From a virus: DNA of 35,653 bases. The stretch lies in the IMG/VR virus record IMGVR_UViG_3300031772_002647, positions 1 to 35,653 of that record; one strand, written 5' to 3'. Positions 8,867 to 17,728 of the stretch are shown here, piece after piece. Every line of letters begins with the position of its first letter. Within the stretch, counting starts at the first letter, position 1. Below the pieces are notes generated by a model, which saw only the letters and a program-made list of their open reading frames with translations, ran no database searches and was not told where the DNA came from. The position numbers were made by a program, and so were the translations under genes.

Positions 8867-9786
8867 AATCCGATAAAATAGCCTGCTTATTTTTTAACAT
8901 ATCGCTCGGAGTTAATAGGTATGAATCTGATAACTTCTTCGAACCAAACGCGGTGAAAAGCTTCAAACGTTGGAATCCTGACGTAGAAGTTCATGTAATA
9001 AATAATTCAAACTTTCACGAATATATGAAAGATTTGGAAATAGAAGAATATTACGAAGATATTGGGTTAATAATGTTGATGGTTATAAAACGGATGTTTG
9101 AAAAGTATAATTACAAAAAAATATTTCAACTCGGTATCGATACGATAACATGTTCTAGACTTGACGAGTTTATAGATAACTGCGTCGATGACATAATATG
9201 CACAACCGGAACATTTCATTCTGTGGTAAATGAACATTATATTACTCCAATTTTGGAGTTTATCGAAGGAGATATGTTGTATAGAGATGTCGCGTCTATT
9301 AATGGAGACGTGGTTTGTATAAACAATAAAAGAGCAGCATCGGTGCTGTTAGATACCACATTAAAAATATACACGTCTCAGACATCTCAAGGTGGATTGA
9401 ATTATTGTTATATAAATCAGAAAGAATTGAAGTTATCTGTATCGATAGTAGATTTCCCATATTTTAAAACTAAGGTGGTATACAATATAAGATCTAAAGG
9501 TGTTGTTGGTGGATATTGTTTAGTTAGAGGAAATGTATTGGATGGCCGCCGGGGTAGAGTTATTTCGAATACATATCCATCTACATTATTTGTAGTTAAA
9601 GACGATAAACTTTTTACTCACGATGATAAACAGATAAAGGTGTTCCATTTTTGTGAAGGGTTAGGTTATAAAACGGACGATGTAGATGAACTAACATATG
9701 ACGAACAGATAAATGAGATGAAGACCATGTGGTTTAACGAACGTACTTTGGAATTTTTTAAAAATAAATGTGAGTGTATTTTTTAG
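8863..9786 (+). CDS. probable GT-A glycosyltransferase, 307 aa
   Basis: Not clearly assigned to a family. The N-terminal 130 residues look like a GT-A nucleotide-sugar domain: an opening ACLFFNIS strand, a YKKIFQLGIDTITCSRLDE segment at about 86-104 (a hydrophobic strand followed by Asp-Thr and then a Leu-Asp helix, as in GT8-like and capsule transferases), and later GDVVCINNKRA (about 148-158), which in GT8 enzymes is the strand reporting an acceptor-side residue. The C-terminal third is Val/Tyr-rich and ends with a Lys/Cys-rich helix. ATGA overlap with the 3-dehydrase gene implies coupled expression. It is a plausible transferase for the sugar made by its neighbours, but that is inference from position. 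Confidence 0.6.
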   Translation: MKSDKIACLFFNISLGVNRYESDNFFEPNAVKSFKRWNPDVEVHVINNSNFHEYMKDLEIEEYYEDIGLIMLMVIKRMFEKYNYKKIFQLGIDTITCSRLDEFIDNCVDDIICTTGTFHSVVNEHYITPILEFIEGDMLYRDVASINGDVVCINNKRAASVLLDTTLKIYTSQTSQGGLNYCYINQKELKLSVSIVDFPYFKTKVVYNIRSKGVVGGYCLVRGNVLDGRRGRVISNTYPSTLFVVKDDKLFTHDDKQIKVFHFCEGLGYKTDDVDELTYDEQINEMKTMWFNERTLEFFKNKCECIF

Positions 9787-9828
9787 AATATAAAAAATTC
9801 CACAATTTCATTGTAGATATGTATTTGT

Positions 9829-10782
9829 ATGATTAAAATTGTCTACATCACGGGTTGTCTTGGTTTCATAGGTTCATATGTAACCAGAGAATGTTTAAGG
9901 AAAGGTTGGTATGTTAAAGGGATCGACAAAATGACATACGCTGCTCGCCCGGAACTACTCGACGAGTTTTCAAAAAATCCAAAATTTCATTTTGAAAAAA
10001 TGGATATATGTGACATAGATAGATTGGTAGATTGCGATTATTTTATTAACCTTGCTGCCGAAAGTCACGTAGACAATTCCATCAGAAAAAGCGAAGAATT
10101 TCTACATTCAAATGTAGATGGAGTTTATAACATATTAGAATTGTTAAGAATTTATCAAAGATCTTCTGATTCATCTCCCACTTTTATTCATTTTTCAACT
10201 GACGAGGTATATGGAGATATTGAAGTAGGAAGTCATACGGAATCAGATCCACTAAAACCAAGTAATCCATATTCAGCTACTAAAGCAGCTGCCGATCAGT
10301 TAATCCTCGCCTGGTCGCGGACATATAACCTTCCATATGTCATTCTGCGACCCACAAACAATTATGGAATTGGACAATATGTTGAAAAGTTAATACCAAA
10401 AACTAGTAAGTTTATTAAACTAAATCGTAGAGTTCCACTTCATAACAACGGAACCCCTCGTAGAACTTGGCTTCATGCACATGACACGGCTACATCTGTT
10501 ATAAAAGTCATAGAATCGGGAATTAGAAATGAGATATATAACGTGTCCGGAAACTATGAAGATTCAAACATAAACATAATAAGAAAAATATTGACAGTTA
10601 AGTATGGAGTAGGGTATGATATCAATAAATACGTAGATTTCTCATATACTAGGGCAGGTCAAGATGTGAGGTATAGTTTGGACGATTCTAAATTAAGGTC
10701 GCTGGGTTGGTCAAATCAAATGAGTTTTGACTCGGAACTTCCTCAAATTATAGATTTTTACGATAACAATTTTATTTGGTAA
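9829..10782 (+). CDS. rfbB: RfbB-like NDP-glucose 4,6-dehydratase (extended SDR)
   Basis: Catalyses NAD-dependent conversion of an NDP-hexose to the 4-keto-6-deoxy sugar, the entry step to most 6-deoxyhexoses. The motifs are clear: a Gly-rich NAD loop GCLGFIGS near residue 8, DKMTYAA (close to the DKLTYAG of RfbB), NLAAESHVD, the catalytic FSTDEVYGD with Thr-Asp-Glu, and the SDR YSATK pair. NNYGIGQYVEKLIP and RRTWLHAHD are also typical. At 317 residues it is slightly shorter than the bacterial enzyme (about 340-360). The sequence resembles the dTDP-glucose enzyme more than the CDP-glucose enzyme, although the RfbH-type neighbour classically uses CDP sugars, so the nucleotide is uncertain. A 42-base gap with a small inverted repeat precedes it. 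Confidence 0.9.
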   Translation: MIKIVYITGCLGFIGSYVTRECLRKGWYVKGIDKMTYAARPELLDEFSKNPKFHFEKMDICDIDRLVDCDYFINLAAESHVDNSIRKSEEFLHSNVDGVYNILELLRIYQRSSDSSPTFIHFSTDEVYGDIEVGSHTESDPLKPSNPYSATKAAADQLILAWSRTYNLPYVILRPTNNYGIGQYVEKLIPKTSKFIKLNRRVPLHNNGTPRRTWLHAHDTATSVIKVIESGIRNEIYNVSGNYEDSNINIIRKILTVKYGVGYDINKYVDFSYTRAGQDVRYSLDDSKLRSLGWSNQMSFDSELPQIIDFYDNNFIW

Positions 10783-10792
10783 CATACCGTAT

Positions 10793-12610
10793 ATGAAAAT
10801 TAAAGTAAGCGATCTTATAGCTGAATTTTTAGAAAAAGCAGGAATAGATACAATATTTGGAATAATAGGATCAGCGAACTCCCACATATTCAACTCCATA
10901 GATAAACGAGGTTACACAAAAATTATATGTGTTCATCATGAACAGGCAGCTGTTATGGCTATGGGTGCATACTTTCGATCTTCTGGAAGAATAGCTGCTT
11001 CATTGGTGACCGCTGGTGCGGGTTCATCAAACGCTATCACCGGAGTCGTCAGTAATTGGGCAGACTCAATTCCTGGAATAATACTCTCCGGACAAGAACA
11101 AGCTAAGTTTTTGGAACAATATGAGGGTATGAGAATGTATGGGATTCAGGGGTTTGATTCTCCAAAGATGGTTAAGGATACAACTAAACGCTCAATCACA
11201 GTTAAAGATGAGACATCTGTTCAACATAACTTGGAAGCAGCTCACTTCATAACTCGAACCGGAAGACCGGGCCCAGTGTGGATCGACTTCCCAATGGATG
11301 TTCAATCAAAAATGGTGGAACCTAGAGAATGGAATTTTATATCTCCGTTTGTGGAAGAGGAATTAACTGATTCCGAGAATTTTATATTGGAACAAGTATT
11401 AGAACAAATGTCTCAAGCAAAAAGGCCAATTATTTGGGCTGGCCACGGGATCCGTCTAGCCGGGATGAAGAATGAGTTTAGACAGTTAGTATCAAAACTC
11501 AAAATTCCTGTAATATTGTCTTGGAGTGGTATAGATTTGTTACACAATGACGACCCATATTATTTTGGAAGAGCTGGAGTTACCGCGATACGATATTCCA
11601 ACTTCATAGTTCAGAATTGTGATTTTTTATTGGCTATCGGAACCAGACTCTCTTTATTACAAGCAGGATACGATGCATCTCAATTTGCTAGATCCGCTAA
11701 AATTGTTGTGGTAGACGTTGATAAAACTGAATTAGATAGGTTTGGAAAATTGAAGAATAATATTGTTCTGCCCCACGATTGTAGAACGGTGATGAAGAAG
11801 TTATCTTCGTCTGAAAAATCTTATTTTAAACCTGAGTGGGTAGATTATTGTAACAAGATGAAATCAAAATATCCTCTACTTGAACCATATCATGTGGATA
11901 ATGGATATGCAAATTCATATAAGTTTTTGGATTTTTTAAGCGACAAGCTAAAAGGTAACGAGGTTATCGTAACTGATATGGGCACTGGGTTGTTGAGTGG
12001 ACACTATTCAATTAAGTTGAAGCCAGATAATATGATGTTTACTTCCTTGGGCTTAGGAGAAATGGGTTATGGATTGCCTGGAGCTATAGGAGCAGCTTTT
12101 GCAAATCCGGATAGAGATATCATATGTCTGAACTGTGACGGTGGAATGATGATGAACCTACAAGAACTCCAAACAATAATACATCACAAACTTAGAATTA
12201 AAATTGTAGTGTTCAACAATGATGGATATTTGATGATTAAACATACTCAAAATTTATTATTCAAAGGAGAGAGAACAGCGGTTAGTAAAAATACCGGAGT
12301 AAGTTGTCCAGATTATAGTAAGTTAGGAGAATCTCTTGGATTTCATATAACTAAGCCAGTTAGGTTATGTGATGATACGCTGAGTTCAAAGATTGATGAT
12401 TTTCTATCTGACAACGGCCCAACTATAATGGAAGTGTTCATGGATCCTGAACAGGATTTTTTACCAAAAGTAAAGGGAGTAGTAAACGAAGATGGATCTA
12501 TAACTCCCGCAAGTCTTGAAGAAATGTCGCCGCTGTTGTCATATGAGGATATAGAAGAGGCTATGATTTCCGGAGTTGATCCGAAATCGAAAGTCATAAA
12601 AAGACCATGA
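10793..12610 (+). CDS. ThDP-dependent enzyme, acetolactate synthase/YerE-like, in a sugar pathway
   Basis: Full three-domain ThDP enzyme of the acetohydroxyacid synthase type (605 residues). The N-terminal Pyr domain has VHHEQAA with the catalytic Glu at 50, the central domain has AGHGIRLAG, and the C-terminal PP domain has GEMGYGLPGAIGAAF followed by CDGGMMMNLQELQTI and NND, which is the ThDP/Mg motif (canonical GDG is CDG here). A short tail (VNEDGSITPASLEEMSP) is like that of the ThDP proteins found in O-antigen clusters rather than of biosynthetic IlvB. The best functional precedent is YerE, which adds a two-carbon unit from pyruvate to C4 of a CDP-3,6-dideoxy-4-ketohexose in yersiniose synthesis. 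Its stop overlaps the acetaldehyde dehydrogenase start. Whether it binds FAD cannot be judged here. Confidence 0.88.
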   Translation: MKIKVSDLIAEFLEKAGIDTIFGIIGSANSHIFNSIDKRGYTKIICVHHEQAAVMAMGAYFRSSGRIAASLVTAGAGSSNAITGVVSNWADSIPGIILSGQEQAKFLEQYEGMRMYGIQGFDSPKMVKDTTKRSITVKDETSVQHNLEAAHFITRTGRPGPVWIDFPMDVQSKMVEPREWNFISPFVEEELTDSENFILEQVLEQMSQAKRPIIWAGHGIRLAGMKNEFRQLVSKLKIPVILSWSGIDLLHNDDPYYFGRAGVTAIRYSNFIVQNCDFLLAIGTRLSLLQAGYDASQFARSAKIVVVDVDKTELDRFGKLKNNIVLPHDCRTVMKKLSSSEKSYFKPEWVDYCNKMKSKYPLLEPYHVDNGYANSYKFLDFLSDKLKGNEVIVTDMGTGLLSGHYSIKLKPDNMMFTSLGLGEMGYGLPGAIGAAFANPDRDIICLNCDGGMMMNLQELQTIIHHKLRIKIVVFNNDGYLMIKHTQNLLFKGERTAVSKNTGVSCPDYSKLGESLGFHITKPVRLCDDTLSSKIDDFLSDNGPTIMEVFMDPEQDFLPKVKGVVNEDGSITPASLEEMSPLLSYEDIEEAMISGVDPKSKVIKRP

Positions 12611-13458
12611 AAATTAAAGTTGGAATTATAGGAAGTGGCAATATAGGGACAGATCTTCTAATGAAGACTCTGAAATCCGATATAATTGAAACCACGGCTT
12701 TTGTGGGAAGACGTGAATCCTCAGATGGAATTAAAAAGGCTATTGACAGAGGGATAGTCACATCCACCGATGGGATAGATTTTTTTAGAAAAAATCCAAA
12801 CATATGCGACGTTGTGTTTGATTGCACCAATGCTTTTTCTGCTATTGAGAATAACGAAGTTTTTTCTTATCAGGGGATAAAAATTGTAGATTTAACTCCA
12901 TCCAAGATCGGAGATATGTGCGTTCCTATCATAAATGGAGATATAATCAAAACCAAATCAAATGTGAATATGATAACTTGTGGAGGACAAGCATCTATCC
13001 CAATATTAAACTTGTTATCTACGTTAATACCTAATCAAATTGATTATATAGAAATAGTTTCTCAAGTAGCATCATTGAGCGCAGGTATAGCTACTAGGGT
13101 GAATATAGACAAATATATTCATACGACAGAATCAGCAATTTCACTGTTTACGAACTGTAAAAGTTGTAAAGTTATATTAAATATAAACCCAGCAGAACCG
13201 TGTGTGGATATGCAGACTACCATGTTTATAAAATCTAAGGGTCTAGATTTAAAATCCATATTGTCAGGAATAAAAGAAAGAATTGAGTTGGTAAGGAAAT
13301 ACGTTCCATATTATGATATGGTTATGGATCCAGTTATAAACGATGATGTATTAATTTTAAGCATCAGAGTCAGAGGCGCCGGAGATTATCTACCAAGGTA
13401 TTCTGGAAATTTAGATATAATAAACTGTGCAGCAATAAACGTGGTGGAAAGATTATGA
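12607..13458 (+). CDS. acylating acetaldehyde dehydrogenase (DmpF/MhpF family)
   Basis: Interconverts acetaldehyde plus CoA and acetyl-CoA with NAD. It is recognisable end to end: NAD loop GIIGSGNIGTD (7-17), catalytic Cys at 125 in NMITCGGQASIP (family: NM-[IV]-TCGGQA), SAGIATRVNID (family SAGPGTRANID), KYVPYY, and GAGDYLPRYSGNLDI near the C-terminus. The length, 283 residues, is a little under the usual 300-315. In known systems this enzyme forms a complex with the aldolase encoded next to it and acetaldehyde is channelled between them. The flanking ATGA overlaps on both sides with the ThDP and aldolase genes indicate coupled synthesis of all three. In this context it may act in reverse, making acetaldehyde from acetyl-CoA; direction is inference. 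Confidence 0.92.
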   Translation: MKIKVGIIGSGNIGTDLLMKTLKSDIIETTAFVGRRESSDGIKKAIDRGIVTSTDGIDFFRKNPNICDVVFDCTNAFSAIENNEVFSYQGIKIVDLTPSKIGDMCVPIINGDIIKTKSNVNMITCGGQASIPILNLLSTLIPNQIDYIEIVSQVASLSAGIATRVNIDKYIHTTESAISLFTNCKSCKVILNINPAEPCVDMQTTMFIKSKGLDLKSILSGIKERIELVRKYVPYYDMVMDPVINDDVLILSIRVRGAGDYLPRYSGNLDIINCAAINVVERL

Positions 13459-14462
13459 GCTTTATAACTATTAGTGATCCAACGTTGAGAGATGGAAACC
13501 ATAGCGTTAATCATCAAATTAGCCTTAAAATGGTCGCTGAGTATTGTAGGTTCGCAGAATCTGCTAAAATACGAATCGTGGAAGTCGGTCATGGAAACGG
13601 ACTTGGGGCATCGTCGTTATTAATTGGACAAATGCCTCATACAGACCGCCAACTTCTTTATACCGCACGAGAAAACTTAATTGATTCACAATTGGGAGTA
13701 CATGTTATTCCTGGAATCGCTACCATAGATAGGGATATCTCACCCGCAATTGATATAGGTGTGGATGTGTTTCGAGTAGGATGTCACGTAACAGAGGCTA
13801 ATATCACACAGCCACATATAGAATTTATAAGAAACTCCGGTAAAACGGCAGTTGGCGTATTAATGATGACTGCTCTGGGGGATACAAAAACTTTGGTGAG
13901 CGAGGCTCAGAAGATGGAAAAGTATGGGGTGTCAGATATTATCATAATGGATTCCACAGGAACATACTTACCATCTGACGTATCGGAAAGAATAAAGGCT
14001 CTGAGGAATGGGTTAGTAGTTGGGGTTGGGTTTCATGCTCATAACAATTTAGGTATGGCGGTTGCTAACTCCCTCGCAGCAGCAGAGTCGGGTGCAACTA
14101 TAATAGATGCTACTATGAGAGGGTTTGGAGCCGGAGCTGGGAACACCCAACTTGAGGTTTTAATCCCGGTTCTTGAAAAAAGTGGGTTTTTAACTTACGT
14201 TGATTTTAAAAGAGTCATAAAAGAAGCCAATACCGTAATGGAATATATGATTGTAAAACCACCCACAGTTTCTCCAATTAATATTTTAACTGGACTAAAT
14301 AAACTGTTTTCGGGTTTCGAAAAACCCATTATGAAGGCAGCCTCTCTCTATAAAGTCGAATATTCCGAATTGGTACGTTTATTGGGGGAAAGAAAACTGG
14401 TTGCGGGTCAGGAAGACCTTATCATGGAAGTAGCACAGAACTTATCCCTTCGGAATAAATAA
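13455..14462 (+). CDS. 4-hydroxy-2-oxovalerate aldolase (DmpG/MhpE/BphI family)
   Basis: Class II pyruvate aldolase of the DRE-TIM/HMGL-like superfamily. It shows DPTLRDGNH at residues 8-16 (R12, D13 and H16 correspond to the catalytic Arg, Asp and His of BphI), VEVGHGNGLGASS (42-54), IMDSTGTY (near 164-171), GFHAHNN with the metal ligands H194 and H196, and GFGAGAGNTQLEVL. The C-terminal region after about 265 is the communication domain that docks to the dehydrogenase. The length, 335 residues, is normal. The bacterial homologues split 4-hydroxy-2-oxovalerate to pyruvate and acetaldehyde in meta-cleavage catabolism, but no aromatic-pathway gene is present here. The pair lies in a sugar cluster, so it may run in the synthetic direction or accept another aldehyde. 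Confidence 0.92.
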   Translation: MSFITISDPTLRDGNHSVNHQISLKMVAEYCRFAESAKIRIVEVGHGNGLGASSLLIGQMPHTDRQLLYTARENLIDSQLGVHVIPGIATIDRDISPAIDIGVDVFRVGCHVTEANITQPHIEFIRNSGKTAVGVLMMTALGDTKTLVSEAQKMEKYGVSDIIIMDSTGTYLPSDVSERIKALRNGLVVGVGFHAHNNLGMAVANSLAAAESGATIIDATMRGFGAGAGNTQLEVLIPVLEKSGFLTYVDFKRVIKEANTVMEYMIVKPPTVSPINILTGLNKLFSGFEKPIMKAASLYKVEYSELVRLLGERKLVAGQEDLIMEVAQNLSLRNK

Positions 14463-15328
14463 TGAAAATTTTGATGACAGGAAGAAACGGATTCATAGGT
14501 TCTAATTTAGCACTCACATTAGAATCTCATGGGCACGTCGTCTACTCACTTTCCTATCGAGATTCTTTTCCCGATGTAAGAGATGAAATACTAACTTTTA
14601 ATCCTCAAGTTACAATTCACTGTGGTTGGTTTGGCGGAAACAATTACTCCCAGTCTAATGATATAGATCAATTTCATAAAAATATACCAAATGGAATAAA
14701 ATTGATAGAAATATTAAAAGATATAAAAAATGACCATACGTTTATAGGTTTTGGAACCACCTTTGAATATGGTTTAAAGAATCATGTTGTTGATGAAGAA
14801 GAGGTGGAGACTCCGGTGGATCTATATGGAATGTCAAAGTTAGTTTTTAAGAACTATTCTAGGTTGTTATGCGAAAAATATAATGTAAATTGGACGTGGA
14901 TTAGACCCTGTTACACTTATGGTCCGGGAGATGTCAAAACCAGACTAATTCCGAAAGTTATAAATAACATCCTATCCTCTCAACCATTAATGTTTGATGA
15001 GTGCAAATCCATTATAGATTATCTTTATATTGATGACTTTTCCAACGCTATTTTGAAATTAATAGACAACAAATCAATCGGGGTGTATAATGTCTGTTCA
15101 GGTCAGCAATATAAAATAAAAGATGTAATACTCAAGATATCAGAATTAATGAATTACGATTATAGAAAAATTATATTTGATCCGGAGTTGTATTCCAAAA
15201 CATCCAAACCTCAGTTTATCTGTGCTGACAACTCTAAACTTAGATATACTATAGATTGGGAACCTACAACTAAAATTGAAGTGGGATTATCTAAAACTAT
15301 AGAGAACATTAAAAAGAACCGATTATGA
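14462..15328 (+). CDS. extended SDR, candidate NDP-sugar reductase or epimerase (possible YerF-like step)
   Basis: NAD(P)-dependent sugar enzyme: MTGRNGFIGSN near residue 5 is the Gly-rich cofactor loop, GTTFEYG holds the catalytic Thr/Ser position and LYGMSK the Tyr-Lys pair; WIRPCYTYGPGD and IDYLYIDD are typical of NDP-sugar epimerase/reductases. There are 288 residues. It begins on the last base of the aldolase stop (TAATG), making it the fourth gene of a tightly coupled block with the ThDP enzyme, the dehydrogenase and the aldolase. In yersiniose synthesis YerE is followed by an SDR reductase (YerF) that reduces the keto group of the newly added branch, so the same role is an attractive inference here. 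An alternative is CDP-abequose/paratose synthase-type reduction at C4. Confidence 0.82.
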   Translation: MKILMTGRNGFIGSNLALTLESHGHVVYSLSYRDSFPDVRDEILTFNPQVTIHCGWFGGNNYSQSNDIDQFHKNIPNGIKLIEILKDIKNDHTFIGFGTTFEYGLKNHVVDEEEVETPVDLYGMSKLVFKNYSRLLCEKYNVNWTWIRPCYTYGPGDVKTRLIPKVINNILSSQPLMFDECKSIIDYLYIDDFSNAILKLIDNKSIGVYNVCSGQQYKIKDVILKISELMNYDYRKIIFDPELYSKTSKPQFICADNSKLRYTIDWEPTTKIEVGLSKTIENIKKNRL

Positions 15329-15954
15329 AAGATTTAGTAAAATTAAATGAAGATAATTGGCACTGGCCTATCAGAGATGTAACCAGTTGGGAGGGACAGA
15401 AGAAACAATCTGAGATATTCGAGAATATAAAACCATATGTCAAAAACCGACGAGTGATGATACAAGCCGGTGGAAATTGTGGATTTATATTAAGCAAATT
15501 TGTCGATAAATTTGAACACATTTATACATTCGAGCCAGACCCGGTGAATTTTTATTGTTTAAATTTAAACGTGACTTCAAAAAATGTCACAAAATTCCAA
15601 TCCTGTTTGGGATCAGATAACAAACTAGTAGGAATAGAAGACCATCCCACAGATATAGGGGGTGTACATGTAAAAGGAGAGGGATTCACCCCATGTATAC
15701 AAATAGATAGTCTCAAGTTAAACGGGTGCGATTTGATTCAGTTGGATGTCGAAGGTTATGAATATGATGCTTTATTGGGAGCCACCGACACAATTCAACG
15801 GTTCAAACCAACTTTGTGTTTGGAATGGTGTGAAAAATGGGCTAATAGATACAATGTTCAATATTCTCATCTAGAAAGTTTATTGGAATCCCTAAATTAT
15901 AAACACGTTTCAAATTCGGGAGTGGATAAAATTTATACATATAAATCACAATGA
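15325..15954 (+). CDS. FkbM-family SAM-dependent methyltransferase
   Basis: Class I methyltransferase domain of the FkbM type, normally O-methylating a sugar hydroxyl. Motif I is degenerate but visible (IQAGGNCGFI, about residues 46-55), followed by YTFEPDPVNF, where the acidic residue binds the ribose of SAM. The family signature IQLDVEGYEYDALLGA (about 139-154) is clear, and PTLCLEW follows. The length, 209 residues, is normal. ATGA overlaps link it to the SDR genes on both sides. The methylated sugar is unknown; it may be the sugar made by the upstream pathway. Motif I lacks one of the usual glycines but otherwise I see no reason to doubt activity. Confidence 0.85.
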   Translation: MKDLVKLNEDNWHWPIRDVTSWEGQKKQSEIFENIKPYVKNRRVMIQAGGNCGFILSKFVDKFEHIYTFEPDPVNFYCLNLNVTSKNVTKFQSCLGSDNKLVGIEDHPTDIGGVHVKGEGFTPCIQIDSLKLNGCDLIQLDVEGYEYDALLGATDTIQRFKPTLCLEWCEKWANRYNVQYSHLESLLESLNYKHVSNSGVDKIYTYKSQ

Positions 15955-16790
15955 ATATTTTAGTTACAGGAAGCGACGGGTTTATTGGATCAAACGTAAT
16001 TCGGTTATTATCATCGGATTCAAACCTAAAATTATTTCCCGGAAACAGAAAGTCGGTTAATCTATACTCACAAAAATCTGTAGAAAGTTTTATTGATAAA
16101 AACGAAATAACTGATATCGTACATTGTGCTATAGAAGGGGGTCATAAAAACGACAAAGTTGAAATGTTTTATAACAATTTGTTGATGTTTGAAAATTTGA
16201 AAAGACAATCTCATAAAATAAGAACGTTTATAAATATTGCAAGCGGCGCTGAGTATGATAGGAGACATTCCCTCTATGATGTTTCGACTTATGATTTAGG
16301 AAACTCCATACCCGAAGATTATTATGGATTATCCAAATATTTAATTTCGATGCGGGTAAGAGAAATGATAGGAGGAGTAAATCTTAGAGTGTTCGGGTGC
16401 TTTGGAAGAGGAGAACGCCCAGATAGAATGATCAGTTCGAGTTTAAAAAACTACATAAATGGAAAACCAATAGTAATACACCAAGATAGGTTTATGGATT
16501 TTTTTTACATAGATGATCTGGTATATGTGATTAATAAATTTTTATATAGAGATGATTCTGAATATTCATATTCGGAGAAAGATTTAAACATGTCATACGA
16601 TATAAAGTTTAAATTGTCTGAGGTGGCTAGAATAATAAACAATTTGGATGATAAAAAAGTTCCAATTGTAATACAAGATGCCACTGCTGGAAACGATTAT
16701 TGTGGAATGCCTCCGAGGTGGCCTTTCCAACACCATTTCATAGGATGGGGAAGAGGAATAACAGAATATTACAAGTCGATGAAAGTATGA
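15951..16790 (+). CDS. extended SDR, NAD-dependent sugar epimerase/dehydratase family
   Basis: Contains the cofactor loop VTGSDGFIGSN (residues 5-15), IVHCAIEGG where other members have HLAA, NIASGAEYDR (catalytic Ser), and YYGLSKY (Tyr/Lys pair), then LRVFGCFGRGERPDR and DFFYIDD. The arrangement is closest to GDP-fucose synthase-like and related NDP-hexose epimerases/reductases. There are 279 residues, slightly short. Both ends overlap neighbours by four bases. It is a second sugar-modifying SDR beside the one at 14462, so the cluster could make more than one unusual sugar or finish a sugar in two steps. Specificity cannot be read. Confidence 0.8.
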   Translation: MNILVTGSDGFIGSNVIRLLSSDSNLKLFPGNRKSVNLYSQKSVESFIDKNEITDIVHCAIEGGHKNDKVEMFYNNLLMFENLKRQSHKIRTFINIASGAEYDRRHSLYDVSTYDLGNSIPEDYYGLSKYLISMRVREMIGGVNLRVFGCFGRGERPDRMISSSLKNYINGKPIVIHQDRFMDFFYIDDLVYVINKFLYRDDSEYSYSEKDLNMSYDIKFKLSEVARIINNLDDKKVPIVIQDATAGNDYCGMPPRWPFQHHFIGWGRGITEYYKSMKV

Positions 16791-17728
16791 ACATAAAAGT
16801 ATCAATGCATCTAATGCCGTGGGAAATGGATCATGCTCTGTTGATAGCAGATAGACTTAGACAGAGTAGTTATAACATAGATCCATCTGACACGGTATAT
16901 GTAGATACAGCATTGAATTTATCATCACTGTTAATAGATTGGGAGAAATCAAAATTGCCCAAAGAATTTTTCATAGAAAAGTATAACACATTTTCAAAAA
17001 TTGTGGAAGGACGTATTATCCATAGACCATTTGTTTATGCTGGTGGCGGATTATATGGACACCTAGACCTACAGAAATCAGTAATTCAAGATAACATAGA
17101 TTATTACCTTACAATATGTCCAGACATAGATTTTTCTACTTCTCTGTTATATTATATGATAGAAACTGCGAAAAGGGTAAAAAACAAATATTTCATAGTA
17201 ACTCCCCAGATATTTCGATGTTGGGATAGTAGTTGGGATATGTTGGTGAATGAAAGATTTTTAAAATATGACTATAAAGATTGTATAGATGTAGATATAT
17301 ACGATATTAGAAATCAGATGAATGAGACACAATCTGAAGTGTCTTCGTTTCAAATACAAGATTTCAAATTCGCTGGTTGGTTTGATTTGTACAACAAAGA
17401 TTTTTATGAAAAAATGGTGCCCGCTCGTCCGGAGTGGTCTGGATATGGCCCCTGGGATTTTTATGCGATTAACGTATCATCTTTCGCTAAATCTAGAGGC
17501 GTTGATGTAGTTCAACATGTAGTTAAGGATGAAATTGTATGGTTTTATGATGTTGGGAAACTAAAAAACACGGAAGAATATGGAGCCGATGGTTTGTTGA
17601 AAACAACTTATACCAAATTTTTAACTCGGAAAATTGATAAAGTTTCTCAAGCGGTTGACATCCGAAGTAAACTAAATCTTTACATCAACGAGTGGATAAA
17701 GTATGCTACGGATTCTAAAATAATATGA
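16787..17728 (+). CDS. probable GT-A glycosyltransferase, 313 aa
   Basis: Unassigned. I see a GT-A-like plan: an opening strand [11 protein letters not shown], a middle [12 protein letters not shown] segment (about 102-113) with Asp-x-Asp, then a helix and strand ([18 protein letters not shown]), and a later [15 protein letters not shown] region of the type seen where GT2 enzymes bind acceptor. The start is set at 16787 because it forms ATGA with the preceding stop; an in-frame ATG at 16700 would add 29 residues lying wholly inside the previous gene. It sits between an SDR and an acyltransferase fusion, all with four-base overlaps. The function is inferred from fold-like features and context. 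Confidence 0.58.
   Translation: MNIKVSMHLMPWEMDHALLIADRLRQSSYNIDPSDTVYVDTALNLSSLLIDWEKSKLPKEFFIEKYNTFSKIVEGRIIHRPFVYAGGGLYGHLDLQKSVIQDNIDYYLTICPDIDFSTSLLYYMIETAKRVKNKYFIVTPQIFRCWDSSWDMLVNERFLKYDYKDCIDVDIYDIRNQMNETQSEVSSFQIQDFKFAGWFDLYNKDFYEKMVPARPEWSGYGPWDFYAINVSSFAKSRGVDVVQHVVKDEIVWFYDVGKLKNTEEYGADGLLKTTYTKFLTRKIDKVSQAVDIRSKLNLYINEWIKYATDSKII

Noticed and set aside
12607-14462. Dehydrogenase/aldolase as part of an aromatic meta-cleavage pathway
   Set aside because: No dioxygenase, hydrolase, hydratase or other ring-cleavage gene is nearby; all neighbours are sugar enzymes.
17322-17510. A 62-aa + frame inside the glycosyltransferase-like gene at 16787
   Set aside because: Fully contained in a longer gene with matching neighbours; a frame shadow.
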